Positions 25,901-34,248 of a stretch of DNA of 64,000 nucleotides are shown here, piece after piece. The position numbers and the translations under genes are program-made. The stretch's first letter is position 1; each line of letters begins with the position of its first letter. The notes below the pieces were generated by a model. It was not told the origin of the DNA. It saw nothing but the letters and a program-made list of their open reading frames with translations, and ran no database searches. Where the stretch lies: positions 1-64,000 of the forward strand of contig NZ_BSTQ01000012.1 in NCBI RefSeq assembly GCF_030269605.1, written 5' to 3'. This DNA comes from Lentzea sp. NBRC 105346. GTDB lineage: Bacteria > Actinomycetota > Actinomycetes > Mycobacteriales > Pseudonocardiaceae.

Positions 25901-28094
25901 GCCGGTTCGGGTCGTTGGTGATACCCGAGACGTTGTCCGTCGCGGCGCCGAAGTCACCGCCGGGTGTGGTCCACGCCGTCGCCGTGGACGCCCGGTTCCA
26001 CGTCGCCTGACCCTCCACAAAGGACTTCGTCAGCGGATGTCCGTCGAGGATTCCGCCCGAGCCGGAGGACCAGAAGCCCCACAGCGTCAGCTCCGCGTTC
26101 GTCACCCGCGCTCCCGCGGGCAGCGACGACAGGTCGCGGAACTTCACCACCGCACGCGTCTTGCCGTAGGTGGCGGAACCGTTGCCCGCCATCAGCCACG
26201 GCTGGCCGCCCAACGTGTCCAGATTCTGGTCCGGCTTCAACGACGACAACGTCGCGTCGTCAGCGCCACCGCGCAGCACCTGCGTGATGAACCCCGCCTT
26301 CGGCAGCCGCACCAGCTGCGTCGGACCGGGGACCACCTGCCCGTCACGGGTCTTCACCGCGACCATGTAGTAGTACGCGTTGCCGAACGGATCCGGCGAG
26401 TCGGCGGGCGTCGGCCGCGCCGTGGTGTCCGTGAACGAAGTCGTCGCTGGTGACAGGGGCGCGACCAGCGTCGACTCCGACGGCGTGAACGCCTGCAACA
26501 CCGACCGGTGCACCTGGTACTCCACCGCGTCGTCGGCCGAGTTGTTCGGATCCGGGTCGACGTAGGCGCCCCAGTTCAGCTCCGCGCCGGTCGCGAAGAT
26601 CTTGGTCGGGTTCTGCAGGTCCGCGCTCGGCCGGCCGTAGGTCAGGACCAGCTTCGGCGTGTTCTCCGTCTCGCCGTTGTAGGCGAACTCGGCCGCCTGG
26701 TAGATCGCGCCACCGCGGCCCAGCGTCTCGTCGGTGGACTTGACCATGAACCCGAAGTTCGAGGCCGATCCGGACACCCAGGACTGCGCGATGTTGCGCA
26801 CATCCCACTCGTGCCAGACGTTCGCCACGCCGGCCTGCTTGGTCGCCGTCGAGAGCGCGGCCTCGGCGAACGCGCCGTTGATCGAGTTCCACGTCGCCGT
26901 GTCCTCCGACCAGCCCTGCGTGACCCGACGCACCTCGTGGACGTTGTTGTTGGCGCCCTCGTACAACTCGGAGTCGTAGTACAGGCGCAGCTTCGCGCTC
27001 GTCAGCGCCGTGCCCGCCGGGACGACCGAGGTGTCGAACTTGATCAGCGTGCGGGCCTTGCCGAGGTTGTCCGTACCGACGGAGAGCTGGTAGCTCGACC
27101 CGTCGTTGCGATCCGGCGTGTCCGACCAGATCTGCACGTCCTGGCCCGTGGTCGGGGTGGGCTGCAGCTTGATCGTCGGGTCGATCGTGACCGGGTACTG
27201 CCGGTCCTTCGACGCCAGCCAGCCCTGATCCGCCTTGAGCGTGACAGTGATCTTGTCGCCCTGCTGCTCGACGGTCTGCGTGACCTTGTCGCTCCATGCC
27301 TTGCCGTGCGGCGACTTGCGATCGGCCTTGCTGTCGAACATGAACGGCCTGGGCATCACGAACAGCGGCGGCCCGTCCGGGTTGTCGAAGAACCCGATCT
27401 CACCGTTGTCCAGCGTCTTCGCGGTGACACCCGCGAGGTCCAGGGTGAACCTGTACGTCGCGTCCTTCGGCGCCTTCGAGAGAACGATCTTCTCCTTCAG
27501 CGCCTCACCCGTCACCTGGTAGACCAGGTCGGCGCCGTCGAACGCGCCGGGGTAGGTCACGATGCCCTTGTCGACCTTCGGCGCCAGGCCCTTCGCCGCA
27601 CCGTCGAGTCCCAGCCCGACCCGCTTGCCACCGGCCTCGAACCCGGCCAGCCGGTCGGACTTGTCACCGAACAGGCTGGTGAAACCGTTGGTGTCGTTGA
27701 CGAACCGATACCCGTCGCGCGCCTGCTCGCGCACCGCCGGGTCGATCTGCCGCCACTTGCCGCTCGCGTCGCGGAACGCCCGCGGCTCCGAGGTCACCTC
27801 GGCCTCGAACTGCCCGTTGTTCAGCTGGAACACCCGCACAGACGGCGTCCGCTTCTCGGTCAGTTCCCGCACCCGCAGCGGCGGCTTGTGCGCCTGCCCC
27901 TGTTCCGGTCTCGGTGCGGCTTCGGCTGTGCCGCCGGCGAACCAGCCCGAGATCGTGCGCCAAATCCCCAGATCAGGAAGTTGTCCGGGACCGGTGATCG
28001 GTGGCCCGGCGGGTAGGCCGACCAGCGCGACCGCGGTCAACACGAGCAAGATCGACAGTTTTTTGGGCACGCTGAATCCACGCGGCGGCAGCAC
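19962..28094 (-). CDS. Secreted RHS/YD-repeat polymorphic toxin with C-terminal PIN-like nuclease tip
   Basis: The 2,710-residue protein begins with a signal sequence (KKLSILLVLTAVALVGLPAG). It has two DNRLRE-type beta domains (about 315-490 and 610-785; GKARTLIKFD, WSEDTATWNS, then AVVKFRDLSSLPAGARV). YD/RHS repeats run from about 1,040 to 2,370, interrupted at about 1,815-1,965 by a golvesin-C-terminal/CBM-like domain. The RHS core motif GSYDMGFRDYNPGLNRFMTRD lies near 2,400, and a variable tip follows. In the tip, Asp2579, Glu2609, Asp2662 and Asp2681 fit the acidic set of a PIN RNase. The repeats probably form a shell that encloses the toxin (family knowledge). GTG at 28094 is the start; a GTG at 28070 is possible. 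The next gene overlaps by GTGA. Confidence 0.9.
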   Translation of the reverse strand: MLPPRGFSVPKKLSILLVLTAVALVGLPAGPPITGPGQLPDLGIWRTISGWFAGGTAEAAPRPEQGQAHKPPLRVRELTEKRTPSVRVFQLNNGQFEAEVTSEPRAFRDASGKWRQIDPAVREQARDGYRFVNDTNGFTSLFGDKSDRLAGFEAGGKRVGLGLDGAAKGLAPKVDKGIVTYPGAFDGADLVYQVTGEALKEKIVLSKAPKDATYRFTLDLAGVTAKTLDNGEIGFFDNPDGPPLFVMPRPFMFDSKADRKSPHGKAWSDKVTQTVEQQGDKITVTLKADQGWLASKDRQYPVTIDPTIKLQPTPTTGQDVQIWSDTPDRNDGSSYQLSVGTDNLGKARTLIKFDTSVVPAGTALTSAKLRLYYDSELYEGANNNVHEVRRVTQGWSEDTATWNSINGAFAEAALSTATKQAGVANVWHEWDVRNIAQSWVSGSASNFGFMVKSTDETLGRGGAIYQAAEFAYNGETENTPKLVLTYGRPSADLQNPTKIFATGAELNWGAYVDPDPNNSADDAVEYQVHRSVLQAFTPSESTLVAPLSPATTSFTDTTARPTPADSPDPFGNAYYYMVAVKTRDGQVVPGPTQLVRLPKAGFITQVLRGGADDATLSSLKPDQNLDTLGGQPWLMAGNGSATYGKTRAVVKFRDLSSLPAGARVTNAELTLWGFWSSGSGGILDGHPLTKSFVEGQATWNRASTATAWTTPGGDFGAATDNVSGITNDPNRHIWDVTSLAQGWVDTPASNNGYEVKLRDENVLQRVLFLSDEAQEQALRPKLTVTYTQPTAEMTYYAPDTPSIRMIPGDQYTIPVTVTNSTTSTWRAADQVVSYRWNLPDGTDVTTGGNRLETALPADVPPGGSVTVQAQVKTPIQSEAGNKREQFVLNWDLRNKTTGTWLSATGGIPALPQNVTVEDPTSDQLGLEKFYSYAGKSTGAGSNVLVNQFAGNTVWSYDAFANPGRGLNTFTRLTYNSMDTSATSLGQGWSLAASGLTRLGAYLELHPKGQDYPSRITLPDGDGTSHTFNLNKHNSSDPAQWTYDIPAGVHLYVQRDGQAEKSRRWKMTRPDRTEFLFDDEGWLTAVKDKNGNEQKFTYTERKSNNQPRKFLAYVTDPAGRQTLTLDYWEKGETQNPKIIDNVQSLKDISGRTISFSYDDKGLLTQFVDGAGSAQPKTFKFVYDATQGNKNVKLVKVTDPRNHDTGLAYYTAPVDPKDKWKLQTITDRLNYATTFAYADPDGQAGSEVESTVTDAENHVTKYRIDGYGRPTKTTNAKNQVTQLEWDADNNVTKLTEDNGAASTWVYDPKTGYPTSIRDAEAVANNWPATTLSYQTSLNGYVAELSSKTTPEGRTWAFGYDAKGNLTSVTDPKGVPTPSPDDYKTVHSYDQFGQLQSTTDANENTTTFSDFDPSGSPRKTRDPYNNETNLVYDVRGNVLSLTDASGKTTTVGYDVFGRPLETKAPKDQAAGQFITTPAPVYDANDNVTQATAPNGAVSTAVYDNADQITSTNAPKDTPTGPERKASFTYDKVGNLKTETQPLGNLTTGDPNDYVVRYDYDEIYQLTATTNADNKKITYEYDRVGNVVTVVDPRKNATADTADYTSKVTYDLNHRTVDTVDAAGKADHVGYDRDGNVISKRDKENNTTTLVYDQRSMLVEAQVPHKAGVTRVTKFEYDEAGNQTRVITPRGVETTDDPDDFAVQTTYDKLNRPIERLTPFDKDDAQYKTPDKTIYTYDAVGRIKEVSAPPSQGQAVRNVSKYSYFDNGWVRTSTDPWDIVTAYDYTPLGQQASRTLTSAGGSSGRTMTWDYFPDGKLKSRSDSGVPVGLHVALTDNSDTGFIELAGNWSTALSGQGFQGYDYRSTAQGTGATTFTWKPVIPQDGSYEVFVKYPSGVSGAATNAPYKVDTGTAQSTVNVDQTQRGGEWVSIGSSTFTAGNAAKITLSDQANGTVLADAVKLVRNNAADPDNESKTFGQSYDANGNLTGLTDSSPGAKIDAYVLTYNGLNQLTKVEEKLASVVKATTTFSYNENGAPLTRGHDKQSSEFTYNPRDLVEQVKNTETGGSPKITSFTYTDRGQVKEETKSNGNKTVYGYHLDGAVATQVESKSGGTLVAQHTIDYSANGNRIKDASKIQNADNAAAYLDEVHEYTYDPLDRIRNATKKSAAGAVLETEDYVHDANSNVTSSTLEGKTTTFNYDRNRLLSASTSGATASYNYDPFGRLDTVTAAGQIIESYKYDGFDRTIEHRKQADGGGLKTTAYAYDPLDRTSSKTEDGKTTDFAYLGLTDKVVSETIAGQLQRTYQYDAFGQRLAQIKKDTDGAGPEVAEDSYYGYNPHTDVETLTKDNGDTRATYGYTAYGKDDKEAFTGIDKPDAQQPGKQPFNFYRYNGKRFDPSSGSYDMGFRDYNPGLNRFMTRDMYNGALSDMKLGTDAFTGNRYAFTGGNPISRIENDGHCWDWIQSVCDAVSDTGDAVDQGLSDIGDFFVEHTDDIQAASDFVVAVNDTLFNPFGPWFNPRQFAEDTANEMFGLEDRTHEDSDAYKVGEWTAIGATLFVGGGSGLARGAVNSIKGFLKEGARRVAIDTDALVKFDELVKPLLREGDELIATPNVVRELAESATQVKNVADFLAKRGVAAIAVEEIGTALPATRLAEIMNGFKFHRGNAGDALNIVEAAVARADLFITADANTLGRAFGMGGIINIPGTGLRLPFRVVK

Positions 28095-28272
28095 GGAACC
28101 CCCAGGTTCGCCGCCGGAAGGCGGCCACCCCCAGTAGTGGCCTTTGGACCGTCCGGCGCATGCAGCGCAGGACGCTACTTAACGAACAACTCACACCCTA
28201 GAGCCGAACGGAGTAATCGCCTCCGCCATCCTTCCGGCCACACAAGTAGGACCGCTGCTGCCGCACAGACGG

Positions 28273-28530
28273 TCACGAAATCAGACGTACTTCGCTCGTG
28301 TCATTGTCGAAGTACGTCACCGAGCAACCTGGACCCAGCTCACGTGCAAGCCGTCTCGCGAGATTCTCGCCGCGAACGACGAACTCACGGTTCAGAGTTC
28401 GGTCATAGTCCTGCGCCCACACCGACAGATCGACCGCAAGCTCCTGAGAGATGGGAAGATCACCGACGGGCAGATTGCCGATACCAGCCGGCGGCTGCAA
28501 CCAAAGTGGGAAACATTGATAGTCCGCCAT
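28273..28530 (-). CDS. Small conserved-type protein, unknown function
   Basis: The 85-residue soluble protein begins MADYQCFPLWLQPPAGIGNL and continues LPISQELAVDLSVWAQDYDRTLNREF. This resembles small actinobacterial proteins of unknown role that share the Leu-Pro-[IL]-Ser and Trp-Ala-x-x-Tyr-Asp-x-Thr-Leu-Asn pattern (recollection of family, unnamed). A TTG at 28560 would add ten residues; the ATG at 28530 is preferred. No operon partner is seen: RHS lies downstream after 178 bp and Uma2 upstream after 60 bp. Confidence 0.65.
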   Translation of the reverse strand: MADYQCFPLWLQPPAGIGNLPVGDLPISQELAVDLSVWAQDYDRTLNREFVVRGENLARRLARELGPGCSVTYFDNDTSEVRLIS

Positions 28531-28590
28531 CAACTTGATCGAAGCGGGAATATCAGCCAACCGGGTTCGCCTACCGCTCTCTCAATGACC

Positions 28591-29178
28591 TCAGTCGCGC
28601 TCGGACAGCTGGTCGACCTGGATCTTGACCGGGAAAGGTTCGATCGCCGAGTACTCGGCCGTGACCGCCGGGGTCTCCTGGTAGCCGAAGTCACCCGCAT
28701 GGTGCAGCGCGTGCAGCGACACCGGCTCAGAGATGTCGACGATCCAGTAGTGCGGGATCCTCGCGTCCGCGTACTCGTCGCGCTTGATCATGTAGTCCGT
28801 GCGGCGGGATCCTGGCGAGACGATCTCGACGACCAGGATTACCTCCGAGGCGCGGAGGATGCCGCCCTCTTTCCTGACTCGCTGACGCTCGGCCCTGCTG
28901 ACGACCACCATGTCTGGACGGCGGGAGAACCCAGGGTGGTCGGCCGGTGTGAGCTCCAGATCGATGTCGATGTCTTGGATCACGACAAAATCATCCGGAG
29001 CCTGGGCTCGAAGCTGCACGTAGAGCTCACCGGAGGCAATGTTGTGCTCGGGAGTGGGGCTTGGGGACATCAAGATGCGGCCTTCTTGCAGCTCCGTGTA
29101 GCCGGGCTCCGTCTCACCCAGCGCGGCGTATTCGGCGACCGTCAGCAGATGGCTCGGAGGCTCAGGAAGAGCGGTCAC
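28591..29178 (-). CDS. Uma2-family (DUF820) putative restriction endonuclease-fold protein
   Basis: The 195-residue protein has the PD-(D/E)xK-type Uma2 pattern: LTVAEYAALGETEPGYTELQEGRILMSPSPTPEHN, then RRPDMVVV (catalytic Asp) and ILVVEIVSPGSRRTDYMIKRDEYADARIPHYWIVD (catalytic Glu, conserved Lys and Tyr-Trp-hydrophobic-Asp). Actinobacterial genomes hold many copies; their biological target is unclear. Complete, length typical. Confidence 0.92.
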   Translation of the reverse strand: MTALPEPPSHLLTVAEYAALGETEPGYTELQEGRILMSPSPTPEHNIASGELYVQLRAQAPDDFVVIQDIDIDLELTPADHPGFSRRPDMVVVSRAERQRVRKEGGILRASEVILVVEIVSPGSRRTDYMIKRDEYADARIPHYWIVDISEPVSLHALHHAGDFGYQETPAVTAEYSAIEPFPVKIQVDQLSERD

Positions 29179-29295
29179 GGCTTCTCCTCACGTCTTACGC
29201 CGATCATCCCACATCTTATGGAGCCGAACGGACCAAGCGCGTATCCGTCAACTCCAGCTCTGAGTAAACACCTTCCAGCGACCCGACGCGCCTGA

Positions 29296-30375
29296 TCAGG
29301 GGCGTGCGCGGGTCAGCCCGGCACTCATGGCACCCATGCTGAACAGCACGTCCTCGGTCCGCTTGATCGCCTCAGCCCGCCGGGGCGTCTCACCGACCCG
29401 CGTCAGATCCACCAACCGAATCGGCGGCCCGAGCTCCACCAGAGTCGGCACATACTCGGCCTTGGTGACCTTCCACCCGGACGCATCCTGAGTGAAGGTG
29501 AACCGAGCGATCACACCTTCCTCGGTAACACCACGGGGTTCGGAATGCCGAGCCACCTCATTCCCCAAACCGTAGGTGACCCACTTCCCGCCGATATTCT
29601 CGAACGGCTGCACCACGTGCACATGCGTACCGATGATCAGATCCAACGCGGGATCCGCCAACAGCTGCCGCGCCAGGGACTTCTGCTCAGCAGTAGCCTC
29701 GTGCTGATACTCGTTCCCCCACTGCACCGACAGCACAACGACCTCAGCCCCGGCAGCCCGAGCAGCACGAGCGTCGGCAAGGATCTTGGCAACGTTGATC
29801 TGGTTGGCCATCCAAGGCTGCGGCAGCGGAATCCCGTTGAACCCGTAGGTGAACGACAGTTGTGCGACCTTCACGCCGCCGGCATCCAACAGAAGGGGCG
29901 CCGCGGCCTCCTCGGGCGTACGGAACGACCCGGTGTGCTTGAGCCCAACGGCATCCATCGCGTCAAGGGTCGTCTGGATGGCCGAAGGGCCGCGGTCGAG
30001 CGTGTGGTTCGACGCCGTGGAGCAACTGTCGTAGCCGATGTCCTTCAACCCACGGGCGACCTCGGGCGGCGCGAGGAAGGCCGGGTAGCCGAAGAACGGA
30101 CCCTCGGGCTTCCCGAGCGGCACCTCCATGTGGCAGATCGACAGATCGGCGTCGACCGCCCTGCGGATGCCCTCGAGCAGCGGCACGTAGTTCCGGGAGC
30201 CTGAACCGTCCGCGACGGCCTGGTCGGTCAGCGCCGGGTGGATCAGGATGTCGCCGCCCGCGGCCAGCGTGAACGTCCGGGGAGCGGGAGCGACAGAAGA
30301 CGACGAAGTGACCGGAGCTGACGTCACCACGACGGGTGAACCGGTGCAGGACGTGAGAAAGCCGGCGGCCAGCAC
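29296..30375 (-). CDS. CapA-family lipoprotein (metallophosphoesterase-like)
   Basis: The 359-residue exported protein has an apparent lipobox (FLTSC) directly after a short hydrophobic start, then a Ser/Thr/Val linker and a CapA domain. Metal-binding motifs are GGDILIH, SNHTLDRG and GTHVHVVQPFE. Relatives include PgsA/CapA of poly-gamma-glutamate capsule synthesis, but most actinobacterial copies are of unknown substrate. The signal peptide is short and lacks the usual positive start; the frame upstream reads RPVGRRLAFVLAAG without a normal start codon, so the true start is unsure. It follows the CO-dehydrogenase-like operon by 26 nt and may be read from it. Confidence 0.88.
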   Translation of the reverse strand: MLAAGFLTSCTGSPVVVTSAPVTSSSSVAPAPRTFTLAAGGDILIHPALTDQAVADGSGSRNYVPLLEGIRRAVDADLSICHMEVPLGKPEGPFFGYPAFLAPPEVARGLKDIGYDSCSTASNHTLDRGPSAIQTTLDAMDAVGLKHTGSFRTPEEAAAPLLLDAGGVKVAQLSFTYGFNGIPLPQPWMANQINVAKILADARAARAAGAEVVVLSVQWGNEYQHEATAEQKSLARQLLADPALDLIIGTHVHVVQPFENIGGKWVTYGLGNEVARHSEPRGVTEEGVIARFTFTQDASGWKVTKAEYVPTLVELGPPIRLVDLTRVGETPRRAEAIKRTEDVLFSMGAMSAGLTRARP

Positions 30376-30401
30376 GAATGCCAGCCGCCGGCCAACGGGC
30401 C

Positions 30402-30998
30402 TCAGCGGTGCCGCCTGCGACGGAGGACCACGAAGATCGCGATCAGCGCGATCGCGAGCACCGGGAGCAGGCGTTTCAGCACCGGAACGCCGGCGGTGCC
30501 GATCAGGTCGATCGGCTCCGGCTCGTCCCGGACGACTCGGAGATGCTGTTGCTGCACCTCGTCAGCTTCCCCTGGCTCGAGCTCCCTCGCCAGGGATTCG
30601 GCGAACTGGCCGACGATCCGGCCACCCACCTCGGCGATCAGGCCTCGGCCGAGCTGGGCCGGACGGCCGGTGATGCTCAGATCCGTTTCGACCAATACCT
30701 CCTGATCGACGTGGACGGTCACGGTCGCGGAGGCGGTGCCGTTGCCGTGCGTGTCCTTGCCGGACGCGCGCAGCACCAGCGAGTGCGTGGCCGGGTCGAT
30801 CTCCACGAACTCGCCGGTGCCCCGGTACAGCAGCTGGACCGGCCCCAGCTTGACCTTGACGCTGCCGCTGAACGCCTTGCCCTCCACGGAGGCGAGGGTG
30901 GCGCCGGGCATGCACGGCGCCACCCGCTCCGGATCCAGCAGGGCCTCCCACACCTCGTCCACCGGTGCGGGGACCGAGAACCGGTGCTCCAGCTTCAT
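30402..30998 (-). CDS. coxG: CoxG/SRPBCC-family protein with C-terminal membrane anchor
   Basis: The 198-residue protein has a START-like SRPBCC domain (MKLEHRFSVPAPVDEVWEAL, PERVAPCMPGA, GKAFSGSVKVKLGPVQLLYRG) typical of carbon monoxide dehydrogenase subunit G. A C-terminal helix (VLKRLLPVLAIALIAIFVVL) ends in RRRRHR, so it is a tail anchor. CoxG in characterised systems helps place the enzyme at the membrane. The ATG at 30998 overlaps the stop of the FAD subunit gene (ATGA). Confidence 0.9.
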   Translation of the reverse strand: MKLEHRFSVPAPVDEVWEALLDPERVAPCMPGATLASVEGKAFSGSVKVKLGPVQLLYRGTGEFVEIDPATHSLVLRASGKDTHGNGTASATVTVHVDQEVLVETDLSITGRPAQLGRGLIAEVGGRIVGQFAESLARELEPGEADEVQQQHLRVVRDEPEPIDLIGTAGVPVLKRLLPVLAIALIAIFVVLRRRRHR

Positions 30999-31831
30999 GC
31001 GGTGGCCGCCGTGGTCAGCGCCCGTCCGCACAGCACCCGAGCGAGGTTCTCCTTGTAGTCGTCACCGAGGGAGGTCCCCTCGGCGGCGTGCGAGGCCGCG
31101 GCCACGATCGACTCGCGCGACGCCGGTTGGCCGACCAGCGCGGACTCCACGGCACGCGCGCGGATCGGCGTCGGGCCCATGTTGGTCAGACCGACCCTGG
31201 CCTGCGTGATCGTGCCGCCGGACACCTCGACCGCCGCGGCCACCGCGACGATCGACCACGCCTGCGCCACCCGGTTGAGCTTCTCGTAGTGCGCGCCCCA
31301 GCCGGTGCACTTCGGCACGCGGATGTCCACGAGCAGCTCGTCCGGCGCCAGCGCCGTCGTGAAGTAGTCGACGAAGAACTCCGACGCCGGCACCTCACGC
31401 CGTCCGCCGGGACCGGCGATGATCATTACCGCGTCCAGCGCCAGCACGGGGGCCAGCAGGTCGCCCGCCGGGTCGGCGTGCACCAGCGAGCCGCCGAACG
31501 TGCCGCGGTGGCGTACCTGCGGGTCGGCGACGGTGTCCGTCGCCCGCGCCAGCAGCCTGGCGTGCTCGTGGATCAGGTGATCACGCTGCACCTCGTAGTG
31601 CGTGGTCATGGCACCGATCAGCAACGAGTCGCCGTCGTCGCGGACACCCGTCAGCTCGGTCAGGTCGCCGAGGTCGACCAGCACCGTCGGTGCGGCGAGC
31701 CGCATGCGCAGCACGGGGATCAGGCTCTGGCCACCGGCCAGCACCCTGGCGTCCTCGCCCGCGTCCGCGAGCATCCGCACCGCTTCGTCCACAGTAGACG
31801 GACACAGGTAGTCGAAACCCGAGGGGATCAT
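30995..31831 (-). CDS. coxM: Molybdenum hydroxylase medium subunit, FAD-binding (CoxM-like)
   Basis: The 278-residue subunit has the two FAD-binding signatures of the xanthine oxidase/CODH family: VLAGGQSLIPVLRMRLA (near residue 30) and RHRGTFGGSLVHADPAGDL (near 105). It passes electrons from the [2Fe-2S] subunit to the acceptor. The ATG overlaps the stop of the large subunit gene (ATGA), and its own stop overlaps coxG, so the subunits are translationally coupled. Confidence 0.95.
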   Translation of the reverse strand: MIPSGFDYLCPSTVDEAVRMLADAGEDARVLAGGQSLIPVLRMRLAAPTVLVDLGDLTELTGVRDDGDSLLIGAMTTHYEVQRDHLIHEHARLLARATDTVADPQVRHRGTFGGSLVHADPAGDLLAPVLALDAVMIIAGPGGRREVPASEFFVDYFTTALAPDELLVDIRVPKCTGWGAHYEKLNRVAQAWSIVAVAAAVEVSGGTITQARVGLTNMGPTPIRARAVESALVGQPASRESIVAAASHAAEGTSLGDDYKENLARVLCGRALTTAATA

Positions 31832-34248
31832 CGGGCACCTCCGATGGAACCGAGACCGCCCGCGGCCGGCGCTTCGGCCGGCGCCTCACCGCGGCCCTGG
31901 ATCGCGCGCCACACCCGTTCCGGCGTGCACGGCATCTCGATGTCACGGACACCGATGTGCCGCACGGCGTCCAGGATCGCGTTCACCACGGCCGGCGTGG
32001 ACGCGATCGTGCCGGCCTCGCCGACTCCCTTGACGCCCAACGGGTTCGACGTCGCGGGCGTCGCCGTCCGGTCGGTCGTGAACGTGGGCAGGTCGGCCGC
32101 GGACGGCACCAGGTAGTCGGCCAGCGTCGCCGTCGTCAGCGTGCCGGTCTCGTCGTGGATGGCCTCCTCGAACAACGCCTGCGCGATGCCCTGTGCGATG
32201 CCGCCGTGGATCTGCCCGTCGACGATCATCGGGTTGACGACCACACCGACGTCGTCGACCGCCACGTAGGACCGAATGCGAACGACACCGGTCTGCGTGT
32301 CCACTTCCGTTGCGCACAAATGGGTTCCGTGCGGGAACGAGAAGTTGTCCGGGTCGAACGTCGCGTCGGCGTCCATACCCGGCTCCATGCCCGCGGGCAG
32401 GTCGTGCGCGACGTGCGCGGCGAGCACGACGTCGCCCAGCGTGCGGCTGGTCTCCGTGCCGCGCACCGAGAACTGGCCGGCGGTGAAGTCCACGTCGCCC
32501 TCGTCGCACTCCATCATGTGCGCGGCGAGTGTGCGTGCCTTCGCCAGGACCTTGTCCGCGGCCCGCACGAGCGCGATGCCGCCGACGGCGAGCGAACGGG
32601 ACCCGTAGCTGTCCATCCCCCGCGGTGACGAGGCGGTGTCGCCGTGCAGCACCTCGATGTCCTCGAACGGCACGCCGAGCCGGTCGGCGACGATCTGGCT
32701 CCAGACCGTCTCGTGGCCCTGCCCGTGCGGGGACGTTCCGGTGATCACCTCGACCTTGCCGGTGGCCAGCATGCGGATCGAGGCGTGCTCCCAACCTCCC
32801 GCGGCGTAACGGAGTGCGCCGAGGACGCGGGACGGCGCGAGGCCGCACATCTCGGTGTACGTGGAGATACCGATGCCCAGTTGGACGACATCGCCGGAGG
32901 CCCTGCGCTCGGCCTGCTCGGTCCGCAGCGCGTCGTAGCCGAAGAGCTCCATCGCCCGCGCGGTCGCCGCCTCGTAGTTGCCCGAGTCGTAGGTGAGCGT
33001 GGCGGACGTCGTGAACGGGAACTCCTCGTGCTTGATCCAGTTCTGCTGCCGCAGCTTCATCGGGTCGACGTCCAGCTCGACGGCCAGCTCGTCCATCATC
33101 CGCTCGATCGCGAACGTGGCCTCCGGCCGTCCGGCGCCGCGGTAGGCGTCGGTGGGCGTCTTGTTCGTGAAAACGTTGGTGCAGACGAACTTGTAGGCAG
33201 GGATCTTGTAGATGCCGCCGTACATGAAGGCACCGAGGATCGGGATGCCCGGCGTCACCAGGCGCAGGTACGCGCCCATGTCCGCGAGCAGCTCGACCTT
33301 CAGCCCGGTGACCGTGCCGTCGCGACGGGCGGCCAGCGTGATCTTCTGGATCTGGTCGCGGCCGTGGTGCGCGCACAGCATCGACTCCGTGCGCGACTCG
33401 GTCCACTTCACCGGACGGCCCATCCGGCGCGCGGCGAGCACGCAGAGGAACTCTTCGGGCGTCACCTGGAGCTTGCCGCCGAACCCGCCGCCGACGTCCG
33501 GTGCGATCACGCGCAGCTTGTGCTCCGCGATGCCGAGGCACGCGGAGATCATCCAGCGCAGGATGTGCGGGATCTGGGTGGCACTGGTGAGCGTGAACAT
33601 GTCGTTGGCCGGGTCGCAGACGACCGAGCGCGGTTCCATGAATGCCGGGATCAGCCGCTGCTGGCGGAACGTTCGCTCCAGCACGACCTCGGCGTCCGCG
33701 ATCGCCTGCTCGACGTCGCCGCCGGACCCGGCCTCGCCCGAGTCGAACACCCAGGTGGCGCATTTGTTCGTGCCCAGGTCCGGGTGCACGAGATCCGCGT
33801 CGTCCAGCAGGGCCTCGTTCATGTCGAGGACGACCGGCAGTTCCTCGTAGTCGACGTCGATCAGTTCCAGCGCGTCCGCGGCGCGATAGGCGTCCTCGGC
33901 GATGACGACGGCGACCGCCTCGCCGGCGAAGTTGACCTCGTCGACGGCGAGCGAGGGCGCGGGCGGCGCCTTCATGTCCTCGGTGATCGGCCACGCGCAC
34001 GGCAGGCTGCCCTGCTCGTCGGCGATGTCCTGACCGGTGAGCACCAGCAGCACGCCGGGAGCGCTCGTCGCGCGGGTGACGTCGATCGAACGGATCCGCG
34101 CGTGCGCCATGGGACTGCGCAGCACGGCCATGTGCAGCATGCCGGTCAGCTGGACGTTGTCCGTCCACCTGGTCCGGCCGGTGATCAGTCGTGCGTCTTC
34201 CTTGCGGAGCCTGGCTTTCCCTACCTCAGACTCCGCCGTGGCGGTCAT
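31828..34248 (-). CDS. coxL: Molybdenum hydroxylase large subunit, form II CO dehydrogenase-like (CoxL-like)
   Basis: The 806-residue molybdopterin subunit carries VGGGFGGKLQ, the active-site loop AYRGAGR (about residues 366-372) and the late motif GVKGVGEAG with the catalytic Glu. The AYRGAGR loop marks form II enzymes; proven aerobic CO oxidisers (form I) have AYRCSFR with the copper-binding Cys. Use of CO is therefore doubtful, and the substrate may be another small aldehyde or heterocycle. The ATG at 34248 overlaps the stop of the [2Fe-2S] subunit gene. Complete and full length. Confidence 0.95.
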   Translation of the reverse strand: MTATAESEVGKARLRKEDARLITGRTRWTDNVQLTGMLHMAVLRSPMAHARIRSIDVTRATSAPGVLLVLTGQDIADEQGSLPCAWPITEDMKAPPAPSLAVDEVNFAGEAVAVVIAEDAYRAADALELIDVDYEELPVVLDMNEALLDDADLVHPDLGTNKCATWVFDSGEAGSGGDVEQAIADAEVVLERTFRQQRLIPAFMEPRSVVCDPANDMFTLTSATQIPHILRWMISACLGIAEHKLRVIAPDVGGGFGGKLQVTPEEFLCVLAARRMGRPVKWTESRTESMLCAHHGRDQIQKITLAARRDGTVTGLKVELLADMGAYLRLVTPGIPILGAFMYGGIYKIPAYKFVCTNVFTNKTPTDAYRGAGRPEATFAIERMMDELAVELDVDPMKLRQQNWIKHEEFPFTTSATLTYDSGNYEAATARAMELFGYDALRTEQAERRASGDVVQLGIGISTYTEMCGLAPSRVLGALRYAAGGWEHASIRMLATGKVEVITGTSPHGQGHETVWSQIVADRLGVPFEDIEVLHGDTASSPRGMDSYGSRSLAVGGIALVRAADKVLAKARTLAAHMMECDEGDVDFTAGQFSVRGTETSRTLGDVVLAAHVAHDLPAGMEPGMDADATFDPDNFSFPHGTHLCATEVDTQTGVVRIRSYVAVDDVGVVVNPMIVDGQIHGGIAQGIAQALFEEAIHDETGTLTTATLADYLVPSAADLPTFTTDRTATPATSNPLGVKGVGEAGTIASTPAVVNAILDAVRHIGVRDIEMPCTPERVWRAIQGRGEAPAEAPAAGGLGSIGGAR

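Noticed and set aside
20127..28016. Several 500-600-codon plus-strand frames across the RHS gene
   Set aside because: All are antisense to the RHS gene and lack recognisable domains; the minus-strand RHS reading has intact repeats and motifs.
28273..28560. Longer form of the small protein starting at TTG 28560
   Set aside because: An ATG ten codons later gives the better family-like N-terminus, and no ribosome-binding site supports the TTG.
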